Below, piece by piece: positions 1-5,671 of a DNA stretch of 5,813 nt; positions within the stretch are counted from its first letter, which is position 1, and every line of letters starts with the position of its first letter. The stretch covers positions 1-5,813 of the forward strand of contig VEQI01000228.1 of assembly GCA_018883305.1 (NCBI GenBank), in the 5' to 3' direction. The position numbers and the translations under genes were made by a program. Source of the DNA: Limnohabitans sp. Its GTDB lineage: Bacteria > Pseudomonadota > Gammaproteobacteria > Burkholderiales > Burkholderiaceae_C. Under the pieces are notes generated by a model. The model was not told the origin of the DNA and ran no database searches. It saw nothing but the letters and a program-made list of their open reading frames with translations.

Positions 1-5
1 CCTGA

Positions 6-863
6 ATGTGCATGCCCAGCGCTTCTCTTCTTTTGCAATCCCTGGCCTCGGGTGTCTTCATTGGCGCTTTGTACGGCCTGATTGGCCTGGGCCTGGGCCT
101 GGGCTGGGGCTTGTTGCGACTCATCAACCTGGCGCACTTTGCCTGGGTGTTTCTGGCCGCCTACATCACCTATGAACTCAAGACCCGACTGGGGATTGAT
201 CCGTTGGTGTCGCTGATGGGCCTCGTGCCCTTGTTTGCCTTGCTGGGGGTGGCCATGCAAGCCTTGCTGGCGCGCTTTGCCATCACGCCTTTCAACTCCT
301 TGCTGGCCACCTTTGGACTGACCGTGGCGGTGGAGGCCTTCCTGCAACTCGTCTGGAGCGCCGATTTCCGGCGCATGGCCTCTCATTACGACGAACTCAA
401 GCTGCGCATAGGTTCCATGGTGGTGACCTACTCCGAGGTGGTCACTGTTGCGCTGGCCTGGCTCTTGGGCCTGGCCGTGTGGTGGATGCTGTATCGCACC
501 GACTTGGGCAAGTCCATCCGTGCCAGTGCGGAAGATGCCGCCATTGCCACGGCCTTTGGCATCGATGCGCATCGACTGGCTCTGGGCCTGTCTGGCGCCT
601 GTGCGGCACTGGCAGCCTGTGCGGGCGTGTGTGTGGCGCTCACCTTCACACTGGCGCCCTCCCAAATTTATGCCTGGGTGGGCGTGGTGTTTGCCACGGT
701 GATGATGGGTCGTCTGGCCTCTGCCTGGGTGCCCTTGCTGGCGGGCTTGTTCATCGGCCTGAGTGAATCCCTGACGATGGCGCTGACGGCACCCACCTGG
801 GCCCCGCTGGTGTCCTTCACCTTGCTCATCCTGATTCTGATCACGAGGCGCGGCCATGACTGA
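6..863 (+). CDS. livH: LivH-type ABC importer permease (branched-chain amino acid/HAAT family)
   Basis: This is an inner-membrane permease subunit of a Liv-type ABC importer, expected to pair with the LivM half of the next gene to form the channel. The protein is 285 aa (283 if the second ATG, at position 12, is used), a little shorter than E. coli LivH. It is very hydrophobic, with likely membrane segments near residues 8-35, 42-58, 67-90, 98-118, 140-162, 187-215, 219-240 and 264-281. The family's cytoplasmic coupling motif is clear at 163-182 (Y-R-T-x-x-G-x-x-I-R-A, then a conserved F-G-I at 182-184). The segment near 41-47 reads N-L-A-H-F-A-W, where many LivH proteins have N-x-A-H-G-E. 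An in-frame TGA at 3-5 sits directly before the first ATG, so the gene cannot extend upstream; which of the two close ATGs is used cannot be decided, because the ribosome-binding region lies outside the window. It overlaps the next gene by 8 bp, which implies translational coupling. The substrate is not readable from the sequence. Confidence 0.9.
   Translation: MCMPSASLLLQSLASGVFIGALYGLIGLGLGLGWGLLRLINLAHFAWVFLAAYITYELKTRLGIDPLVSLMGLVPLFALLGVAMQALLARFAITPFNSLLATFGLTVAVEAFLQLVWSADFRRMASHYDELKLRIGSMVVTYSEVVTVALAWLLGLAVWWMLYRTDLGKSIRASAEDAAIATAFGIDAHRLALGLSGACAALAACAGVCVALTFTLAPSQIYAWVGVVFATVMMGRLASAWVPLLAGLFIGLSESLTMALTAPTWAPLVSFTLLILILITRRGHD
84..101 (+). repeat. Three perfect tandem copies of a 6-bp unit inside livH
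   Basis: The hexamer GGCCTG occurs three times head to tail, followed by a degenerate fourth copy at 102-107. It encodes an alternating Gly-Leu stretch (residues 27-32) in the first membrane segment of LivH. Because the unit is 6 bp, gain or loss of a copy would keep the reading frame and change the length of the helix by two residues. It may simply reflect biased codon use for Gly and Leu. Confidence 0.6.
845..848 (+). promoter_or_regulatory. Ribosome binding site for the LivM-LivG fusion gene
   Basis: GAGG lies 7 nt before the ATG at 856, within the last codons of livH. It supports 856 as the start of the downstream gene and means its translation begins inside the livH coding region. The livH stop at 861-863 falls inside the new gene, a typical arrangement for coupled translation. 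Confidence 0.6.
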
Positions 864-2673
864 TCGAATGCGCTGGGTGGGCGTCTTGGGCCTGCTGACC
901 TTGCTGTTCACAGCGCCGTATCTGGGATTGCCGGTGCATCTGCAGTCCCTGTTGTATGTGCTCTTTTTCTGGGTCACCCTGGCCACCAGCTGGAACATGT
1001 TGTCGGGCTACTCCGGCTATTTTTCTTTCGGGCATGGTGCCTTCTTTGGTGTGGGCATGTATGGCATGGCCACCTTGGCCACCAAACTGGAGTGGCCGTT
1101 GTGGGCGTCCTTGCTGGGTTCGGGCGTGGCGGCGTCCTGTCTGGCCTTGGGCATTGGTGCGGTGGTGTTTCGTTTGCGGTCCATCCGTGGAGAAGCCTTT
1201 GCGCTGATCACGCTGGCCGTGACCTTTGTGCTGGCCACTCTCATTGTCAACACGCCCATTGACGGTGGCCCTGGTGTGTATTTGATGGGGCTGGAGATTC
1301 CCACCCTGGGTCCAGCACCGGCCTCCACTTTCTACTACCTGGGCCTGGTGCTGGCCGTCCTCAGCGTGTGGGTGGCTCGACGTTTATTGCAGTCACGCGC
1401 GGGGTTGGGTCTGCTGGCCATTCACGATGACGAAGATGTGGCCGAGGTGCATGGCGTGGCGACCTTTGGTTTGAAGATGCAGGCGTTTGCGCTCTCCAGT
1501 TTTTTTGCCGGCCTGATGGGGGCGGTGCACGCACTGTACGTGTCTTATGTCACGGTGGGTGAAACCTTCAACATCACCGTGCCACTGACGGTGGTGCTCA
1601 TGAGTGTGCTGGGTGGCAGCCGTCATTGGGCCGGTCCCATGGTGGGCGGCGTGTTGATCACCCTGTTGCTCAACGCGTTCACCGAAGGCAACAGTGCGCT
1701 GGTGGGCAAGATCATCATTGGTGGCGTGTTGTTTGTGGCGGTGTTGATCATGCCGCAAGGCATTCTGGGGTCTTGGATGGCGCGTCGACGCCGCCGGTTG
1801 CACGCGGCGATGGTGGTGCAAGAAGCGGATTCTGGTCACGTCACGGGTTCAGGTCATGCGACAGAGCAGACTTCCTCTTTGCCACTGCCAGAAGCGCTGT
1901 CTGCGCCTCCTGCTTCGTCACGGGCTCACAACCCGAATGCCGCTGTGGTGTTGCAAGTGCGTGGTCTGGGCAAAAATTTCTCCGGTATTCAGGCCCTCAA
2001 GGATGTGAGCCTGGACGTGCGCGAGGGGGAGATCCTGGGACTGCTGGGCCCCAATGGCTCGGGCAAGTCCACGTTCATCAACGTGGTGACTGGCCATTTC
2101 AAACCCAGTGCCGGGTCCGTGAAGATCATGGGGCAGGAATCGGCAGGCTTGCCGGCTCACGACATTCGACAGCGTGGTGTGTCCCGCACCTATCAGATCC
2201 CGCGCCCCTTTGGCGGACTGACCGTGATGCAAAACGTTAGCCTGTCCGCGCAATATGGCGTGCGTGGACTGGGGGCGCAAGAGGCCGAGGCCAGTGCGCG
2301 TGAATGGTTGACGTTCACCGGCTTGCAGGACAAAGCGGACCATCTGCCTGACGAGTTGAATCTGCATCAACGCAAGTTCCTGGAGTTGGCTCGGGCCTTG
2401 GCAGCAAGGCCCAAAGTGCTGTTGCTCGATGAGGTGCTCTCGGGGCTGACACCCGGTGAAATCGGCACGGCGGTCAGCACCATTCAACGCATTCGCGATG
2501 CCGGCACGTCCATTGTGTTTGTCGAGCATGTGATGAGTGCCGTGATGGCCTTGTCCGATCGCCTGGTGGTGCTCGATCAGGGCTGGGTGATTGCCGAAGG
2601 CTTGCCGCAAGATGTGATGAGTCGCGAAGTGGTGGTGCGTGCCTACCTGGGCGATGAACGGATGGTGGGTTGA
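856..2673 (+). CDS. livM/livG: Fused LivM permease - LivG ATPase subunit of a Liv-type ABC importer
   Basis: One uninterrupted 605-aa frame carries two subunits that are separate proteins in E. coli. Residues about 5-307 are a LivM permease. They include the conserved stretch at 46-63 (W-N, then S-G-Y-S-G and S-F-G-H-G-A-F-F) and the cytoplasmic coupling region at 181-201 (R-A-G-L-G ... H-G-V). Residues about 308-363 are a basic then Ser/Thr/Pro-rich linker beginning with five arginines (310-314). Residues about 364-605 are a LivG-type nucleotide-binding domain: Walker A G-P-N-G-S-G-K-S-T at 398-406, Q-loop Gln447, Walker B L-L-L-D-E at 522-526 with catalytic Glu526, and switch His558. The ABC signature is degraded: residues 501-506 read L-N-L-H-Q-R, where L-S-x-G-Q is canonical and E. 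coli LivG has L-A-Y-G-Q. Asp-Glu of Walker B is followed by Val instead of the usual Pro. The domain should pair with LivF, encoded 2 bp downstream. Fused LivM-LivG proteins of about 600 aa are known in Proteobacteria, so this is probably a native fusion; the frame shows no sign of a sequencing artefact. Confidence 0.92.
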   Translation: MTDRMRWVGVLGLLTLLFTAPYLGLPVHLQSLLYVLFFWVTLATSWNMLSGYSGYFSFGHGAFFGVGMYGMATLATKLEWPLWASLLGSGVAASCLALGIGAVVFRLRSIRGEAFALITLAVTFVLATLIVNTPIDGGPGVYLMGLEIPTLGPAPASTFYYLGLVLAVLSVWVARRLLQSRAGLGLLAIHDDEDVAEVHGVATFGLKMQAFALSSFFAGLMGAVHALYVSYVTVGETFNITVPLTVVLMSVLGGSRHWAGPMVGGVLITLLLNAFTEGNSALVGKIIIGGVLFVAVLIMPQGILGSWMARRRRRLHAAMVVQEADSGHVTGSGHATEQTSSLPLPEALSAPPASSRAHNPNAAVVLQVRGLGKNFSGIQALKDVSLDVREGEILGLLGPNGSGKSTFINVVTGHFKPSAGSVKIMGQESAGLPAHDIRQRGVSRTYQIPRPFGGLTVMQNVSLSAQYGVRGLGAQEAEASAREWLTFTGLQDKADHLPDELNLHQRKFLELARALAARPKVLLLDEVLSGLTPGEIGTAVSTIQRIRDAGTSIVFVEHVMSAVMALSDRLVVLDQGWVIAEGLPQDVMSREVVVRAYLGDERMVG

Positions 2674-2675
2674 TC

Positions 2676-3380
2676 ATGTTGCAGCTGCAAAACGTTCAAG
2701 TGAAATACGGCGCAGCGCCGGCGCTGTGGGGCATTGATCTGGAAGTGCGTGCGGGCGAACTGGTGTCGGTGATTGGTCCCAATGGTGCGGGCAAGACCAC
2801 CCTGATTCACGCCATCATGGGGCTGAACCGCTTGAGCGGTGGCGCCGTGTGTTGGGATGGCACGGTGATCTCCGACTTGCCGCCCAGCCGTTTGTGCGAG
2901 CGCGGGCTGGCTTTGGTGCCAGAGAGTCGTCGCCTTTTCACAGGCATGACGGTGCGTGAAAACCTGGAGCTGGGTGCCATGCATCCAGCCGCCAAAAAAC
3001 GTCGAGCCGAGTCGCTTGAACGTGTGTGCGAGCTGTTCCCCGCTGTGCGCCAAAAACTCTCACAAGCCTCTGGCACGCTCTCCGGTGGTCAACAGCAAAT
3101 GGTGGCCATTGGCCGCGCGCTCATGGCCTTGCCCAGTCTGCTGTTACTGGATGAACCGTCATTGGGCCTGGCCCCGGCTATCGTGTCCGACATGTTCCGC
3201 GTGATCCAGTCCATCCACCAGGAAGGCACGGCCGTCATGTTGGTGGAGCAAAACGTCAGCCGAGCACTGGCCATTTCCTCCCGAACCTATGTCCTGGAAA
3301 ACGGGCGTGTCATTGCCGAGGGTGAGTCGAATGAACTCTCCAACCGTCCGGAGATTCGCAAGGCTTATTTGGGGATGTGA
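2676..3380 (+). CDS. livF: LivF-type ATP-binding subunit of the ABC importer
   Basis: This cytoplasmic ATPase is expected to dimerise with the LivG half of the preceding protein and drive import. From the ATG at 2676 it is 234 aa, close to the 237 aa of E. coli LivF. Motifs: Walker A G-P-N-G-A-G-K-T-T at 34-42, the LivF-typical V-P-E-S-R-R at 81-86 (Glu83 at the Q-loop position), a canonical signature L-S-G-G-Q at 135-139, Walker B L-L-L-L-D-E-P at 155-161 with Glu160, and V-E-Q-N at 190-193, where Gln192 occupies the switch-histidine place. That Glu and that Gln are normal for LivF, since E. coli LivF has both. The C-terminus ends in the usual A-Y-L-G. A TTG at 2670 would add two residues, but it overlaps the upstream stop codon and the ATG is preferred. 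The ribosome-binding site is weak (G-rich bases in the last codons upstream), so expression probably depends on coupling to the fusion gene, whose stop lies 2 bp away. Confidence 0.93.
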   Translation: MLQLQNVQVKYGAAPALWGIDLEVRAGELVSVIGPNGAGKTTLIHAIMGLNRLSGGAVCWDGTVISDLPPSRLCERGLALVPESRRLFTGMTVRENLELGAMHPAAKKRRAESLERVCELFPAVRQKLSQASGTLSGGQQQMVAIGRALMALPSLLLLDEPSLGLAPAIVSDMFRVIQSIHQEGTAVMLVEQNVSRALAISSRTYVLENGRVIAEGESNELSNRPEIRKAYLGM

Positions 3381-3453
3381 GTCTCTGCCCTGATGGGTGA
3401 AAAACCCCGTCCTTTGGCAAGACGAGTTAGCGCATGGGCAACGTTGAGTGTCC

Positions 3454-4422
3454 TCAATCCAACCGCGCCCCAGACTGCCGCACCGCTTGCGCCCAGCGGG
3501 GCATTTCCTGGGACAGGTAGCGGTGGAAGTCCGCTGACCCCAGAAAGGCAGGATCCGCGCCCTGGCTCACCATGCGTTGTCGGACATCGGGTTGTGACAG
3601 AACGGTTTTGAACGCCTGGCTCAGCGTGTTTGCCACGTCGGCGGGTACACCTGCGGGTGCCAGAAAACCATAGAAGCCCACCACCTCGAAAGACTTGAGC
3701 CCGGCTTCGGCCACCGTGGGGATGTCTGGCAGCGCAGGGCTGCGCTCACGCCCGGTCACCGCCAAAGCCCTGACCTTGCCTTGCTTGTGATAGACCGAGG
3801 CCTGTGGCACGCTTTCGGCCATGAACTGCACCTGACCGGCCATCAGGTCGGTGAAGGCGGGCGCGCTTCCACGGTAGGGGATGTGCACCATGAAGAGTCC
3901 GGTGGCCGTCTTGAACATTTCTGGCACCAGATGGCTGATGCCACCGTTGCCGGCCGAGCCATAGTTGATCTGGCCGGGGCGAGCTCGTGCATAGTCAATG
4001 AACTGGGGCAGGGTGGTCACGGGCACTTGCGGATTCACCAGCAGTGCCAGGGGCTGCATGGCCGTGCGTGCAATCGGGGTGAAGTCTCGCAGCGTCTGGT
4101 AGGGCAAGCGGGTGTAGAGAGCCGGGTTGATCACCATGACCCCGGTGTTGGCCAGCATCAGTGTGTAGCCGTCAGCAGGGGCCTTCATCACTTCCTGCGC
4201 CCCCACCGTGCCACCTGCGCCCGCCTTGTAGTCAATCAGCACGGGCTGTCCCAGCACCTGCTGCAATCGGTCTGACAACAGCCGTGCATGTTGGTCCAAG
4301 GGGCCTCCTGCAGGAAATCCAATGACGATTCGCAGGGGCTTGGTGGGAAAGTCAGCGGCCAGCAGTGAGGCGCTCAGGACGCTGGCCAACAGGGCAGATA
4401 AAAGCGAGCGGATGAATTTCAT
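3454..4422 (-). CDS. Bug/TctC-family periplasmic solute-binding protein
   Basis: This is a secreted receptor of the tripartite tricarboxylate transporter (TctC/Bug) family, 322 aa, the usual length. Residues 1-23 form a signal peptide: Lys2 and Arg5, a hydrophobic core at 7-21, and likely cleavage after Ala22 or Ala23. The mature start D-F-P-T-K-P is typical. Family hallmarks follow: I-G-F-P-A-G-G then Asp43 and Ala-Arg at 46-47 (first ligand loop), G-A-G-G-T-V-G at 68-74, A-D-G-Y-T-L at 83-88, Y-G-S-A-G at 154-158 with S-H at 163-164, and P-Y-R-G at 182-185 leading to D-L-M-A-G-Q. Family members bind carboxylated ligands, but the ligand here cannot be assigned. A TTG at 4440 would extend the frame by six residues; ATG 4422 is chosen because it puts the signal peptide at the true N-terminus. 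A short AGGG sits only 1 nt before that ATG, so the ribosome site is poor. No TctA or TctB genes are adjacent. It converges on livF. Confidence 0.93.
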   Translation of the reverse strand: MKFIRSLLSALLASVLSASLLAADFPTKPLRIVIGFPAGGPLDQHARLLSDRLQQVLGQPVLIDYKAGAGGTVGAQEVMKAPADGYTLMLANTGVMVINPALYTRLPYQTLRDFTPIARTAMQPLALLVNPQVPVTTLPQFIDYARARPGQINYGSAGNGGISHLVPEMFKTATGLFMVHIPYRGSAPAFTDLMAGQVQFMAESVPQASVYHKQGKVRALAVTGRERSPALPDIPTVAEAGLKSFEVVGFYGFLAPAGVPADVANTLSQAFKTVLSQPDVRQRMVSQGADPAFLGSADFHRYLSQEMPRWAQAVRQSGARLD

Positions 4423-4462
4423 ACCCTGAGCATGCCACAAGCCGAGGTCGTTGAAAAATTCG

Positions 4463-4469
4463 TTAAAAT
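4463..4469 (+). promoter_or_regulatory. Possible -10 element of the tRNA-Thr promoter
   Basis: TTAAAAT ends 9 nt before the first base of the mature tRNA, so transcription would start about 2-3 nt upstream of it. It is followed by a G/C-containing stretch (GCGAG), as in many stable-RNA promoters under stringent control. A TTGAAA at 4451-4456 resembles a -35 box but is only 7 bp away, too close to act with this -10, and no good -35 is seen at 16-18 bp. The call rests on position and the -10 alone. The 56-bp gap between the divergent Bug gene and the tRNA must hold the promoters of both. Confidence 0.4.
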
Positions 4470-4478
4470 GCGAGTTGT

Positions 4479-4554
4479 GCCGGTGTAGCTCAGTCGGTAG
4501 AGCAGCTCATTCGTAATGAGAAGGTCGCGTGTTCGATTCATGTCTCCGGCACCA
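4479..4554 (+). tRNA. tRNA-Thr, anticodon CGT (reads ACG)
   Basis: The 76-nt sequence folds as a full cloverleaf. The acceptor stem is 4479-4485 with 4544-4550. The D stem is GCTC 4488-4491 with GAGC 4500-4503. The anticodon arm is 4505-4509 with 4517-4521, around the loop TTCGTAA and anticodon CGT at 4512-4514. The variable loop is 4522-4526, and the T arm is 4527-4531 with 4539-4543, around TTCGATT. Discriminator A4551 and CCA at 4552-4554 are encoded in the gene. Two non-pairs occur: G27-A43 at the top of the anticodon stem, which E. coli tRNA-Thr(CGU) also has, and T6-T67 in the acceptor stem. Both leave a sound fold. This isoacceptor supplements the one that reads ACG by wobble. A strong terminator follows 10 nt downstream, so it is a single-tRNA transcript. 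Confidence 0.97.
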
Positions 4555-4564
4555 TGATCAAGGC

Positions 4565-4599
4565 AAAAAGCCTCGTCCCTTTCGGGGCGAGGCTTTTTT
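4565..4599. terminator. Bidirectional intrinsic terminator shared by tRNA-Thr (+) and fbp (-)
   Basis: A 10-bp stem (4570-4579 with 4584-4593, all Watson-Crick except one T-G wobble) closes a TTTC tetraloop. Five As precede it (4565-4569) and six Ts follow it (4594-4599). On the plus strand it stops the tRNA-Thr transcript just after the CCA end. Read on the minus strand, the same stem ends in five Ts and lies 61 nt beyond the fbp stop codon, with no gene between, so it can also end the pepN-fbp transcript and keep it from running antisense into the tRNA. Confidence 0.9.
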
Positions 4600-4611
4600 A
4601 TGGATTCAATG

Positions 4612-4639
4612 GCCCCGGCCTGAAAGGGTTGACCGGGGC
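4612..4639. other. GC-rich hairpin in the fbp 3' untranslated region
   Basis: GCCCCGG at 4612-4618 pairs perfectly with CCGGGGC at 4633-4639. Inside, CCT at 4619-4621 can stack on and pair with AGG at 4625-4627, leaving a 3-nt loop and a 5-nt bulge. In the fbp transcript it falls 21 nt after the stop codon and just before the shared terminator. It has no T tract of its own, so it is more likely an RNA-stabilising or pausing structure than a terminator. Chance formation in GC-rich DNA is possible. Confidence 0.4.
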
Positions 4640-4659
4640 AAGCTGTGTGGACAACAGGT

Positions 4660-5667
4660 TTACTTGGTTTGCTCCAGGTGATACTTCGTCACCCGTTCCA
4701 CTTCGTTCTTGGAGCCCAGAATCACACTCACGCGCTCGTGAAGCTGTGAGGGTTGCACATCCAGAATGGCCTGGCGCCCATTGGTGGCTGCGCCACCGGC
4801 TTGCTCCACCAGCCAGCCCATCGGGTTGGCTTCATACATCAGGCGCAGTTTGCCGGGCTTGTTGGGTTCGCGTTTGTCCCAGGGGTACATGAAGATGCCC
4901 CCGCGTGACAGGATGCGGTGCACATCCGCCACCATGGAGGCAATCCAGCGCATGTTGAAGTCTTTGCCGCGCGGGCCCTCTTTGCCTTGCAGACATTCGT
5001 CGATGTAGCGCTTGACCGGGGCATCCCAGTGGCGCATGTTGCTCATGTTGATGGCGAACTCTTTGGTGTCGGCCGGGATCTGCACGGACTCTTGTGTCAG
5101 CACGAACGAGCCTTGTTCGCGGTCCAGGGTGAACATGACCACACCGTCACCCACCGTCAGTACCAAGGTGGTTTGCGGGCCATACACGCAGTAACCAGCG
5201 GCCACTTGATGGCGACCGGGTTGCAGGAAGTCTTTCTCGCTCACGCCTTCCGAGCCTTCGGGCTTCTTGAGCACGCTGAAGATGGTGCCAATGCTGACGT
5301 TGACATCAATGTTGCTGGAGCCATCCAGGGGATCGAACAGCAGCAGGTATTCGCCTTGCGGGTAGCGGTTGGGCACCAGGTAGATGCCGTCCATCTCTTC
5401 AGAGGCCATCGCGGCCAGATGACCCCCCCATTCGTTGGCCTCGATCAGCACTTCGTTGGCAATGATGTCGAGTTTCTTTTGCACCTCGCCTTGCACGTTC
5501 TCGCTGCCAGCGCTGCCCAGCACGCCACCCAAGGCACCTTTGTTGACGGCCTGGCTGATGCTTTTGCACGCACGGGCCACCACTTCCAGCAGCAAGCGCA
5601 GTTCAGGCGGGATGTGTCCTTTGGCGCGTTGTTGTTCGACCAGATAGCGGGAGAGGGAAATCGACAT
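4660..5667 (-). CDS. fbp: Fructose-1,6-bisphosphatase class I
   Basis: The enzyme hydrolyses fructose-1,6-bisphosphate to fructose-6-phosphate and phosphate in the cytoplasm, the irreversible step of gluconeogenesis and, in autotrophs, of the Calvin cycle. The protein is 335 aa, as is usual for the proteobacterial enzyme. Metal and phosphate ligands are visible: E-E at 90-91 with Asp93, the hallmark D-P-L-D-G-S-S-N at 112-119 (metal-binding Asp112 and Asp115), N-M-S-N at 207-210 and R-Y-I-D at 220-223. The class I signature G-K-L-R-L-M-Y-E-A-N-P-M-G spans 272-284, with metal-ligand Glu279. The start at 5667 is chosen because GGAG lies 7 nt upstream on the coding strand and the N-terminus M-S-I-S-L-S-R-Y-L fits the family; an ATG 14 codons further up would overlap pepN and lacks such support. 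It lies 4 nt after pepN. No RuBisCO or other Calvin-cycle gene is nearby, so a gluconeogenic role is the simpler reading. Confidence 0.97.
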   Translation of the reverse strand: MSISLSRYLVEQQRAKGHIPPELRLLLEVVARACKSISQAVNKGALGGVLGSAGSENVQGEVQKKLDIIANEVLIEANEWGGHLAAMASEEMDGIYLVPNRYPQGEYLLLFDPLDGSSNIDVNVSIGTIFSVLKKPEGSEGVSEKDFLQPGRHQVAAGYCVYGPQTTLVLTVGDGVVMFTLDREQGSFVLTQESVQIPADTKEFAINMSNMRHWDAPVKRYIDECLQGKEGPRGKDFNMRWIASMVADVHRILSRGGIFMYPWDKREPNKPGKLRLMYEANPMGWLVEQAGGAATNGRQAILDVQPSQLHERVSVILGSKNEVERVTKYHLEQTK

Positions 5668-5671
5668 GGGG

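Noticed and set aside
1626..2240. A 204-aa frame on the plus strand in another phase of the LivM-LivG gene
   Set aside because: It overlaps the fusion gene completely and its translation shows no domain, only shifted remnants of the real reading frame. It also does not split the fusion, whose own frame is continuous.
1918..2610. A 230-aa open frame on the minus strand opposite the LivG domain
   Set aside because: It lies wholly antisense to a domain with every Walker and switch motif in place, its protein is rich in His, Gln and Arg without any recognisable fold, and long antisense frames are expected at this GC content.
3381..3453. A terminator between the convergent livF and Bug genes
   Set aside because: Only a 4-bp stem (GGGT 3395-3398 with ACCC 3404-3407) is visible, without a T tract on either strand. 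I see no convincing intrinsic terminator in these 73 bp, so termination may be Rho-dependent.
3781..4275. A 164-aa plus-strand frame opposite the Bug gene
   Set aside because: Antisense shadow of a gene with clear family motifs; no ribosome site and no recognisable domain.
4451..4456. TTGAAA as the -35 box of the tRNA promoter
   Set aside because: It is 7 bp from the TAAAAT -10 element, far short of the 16-18 bp needed, and no -10 lies at the correct distance downstream of it.
4479..4599. tRNA-Thr as an integration site for a genomic island
   Set aside because: Integrases usually target the tRNA 3' end, which here is followed directly by its own terminator and then the housekeeping fbp gene. 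No integrase, no repeat of the tRNA 3' end and no composition change are visible in the window.
4646..4654. A DnaA-box-like 9-mer (TGTGGACAA) near the end of fbp
   Set aside because: It is a single site with one mismatch to the consensus, with no cluster, AT-rich region or replication gene nearby, so it is most likely chance.
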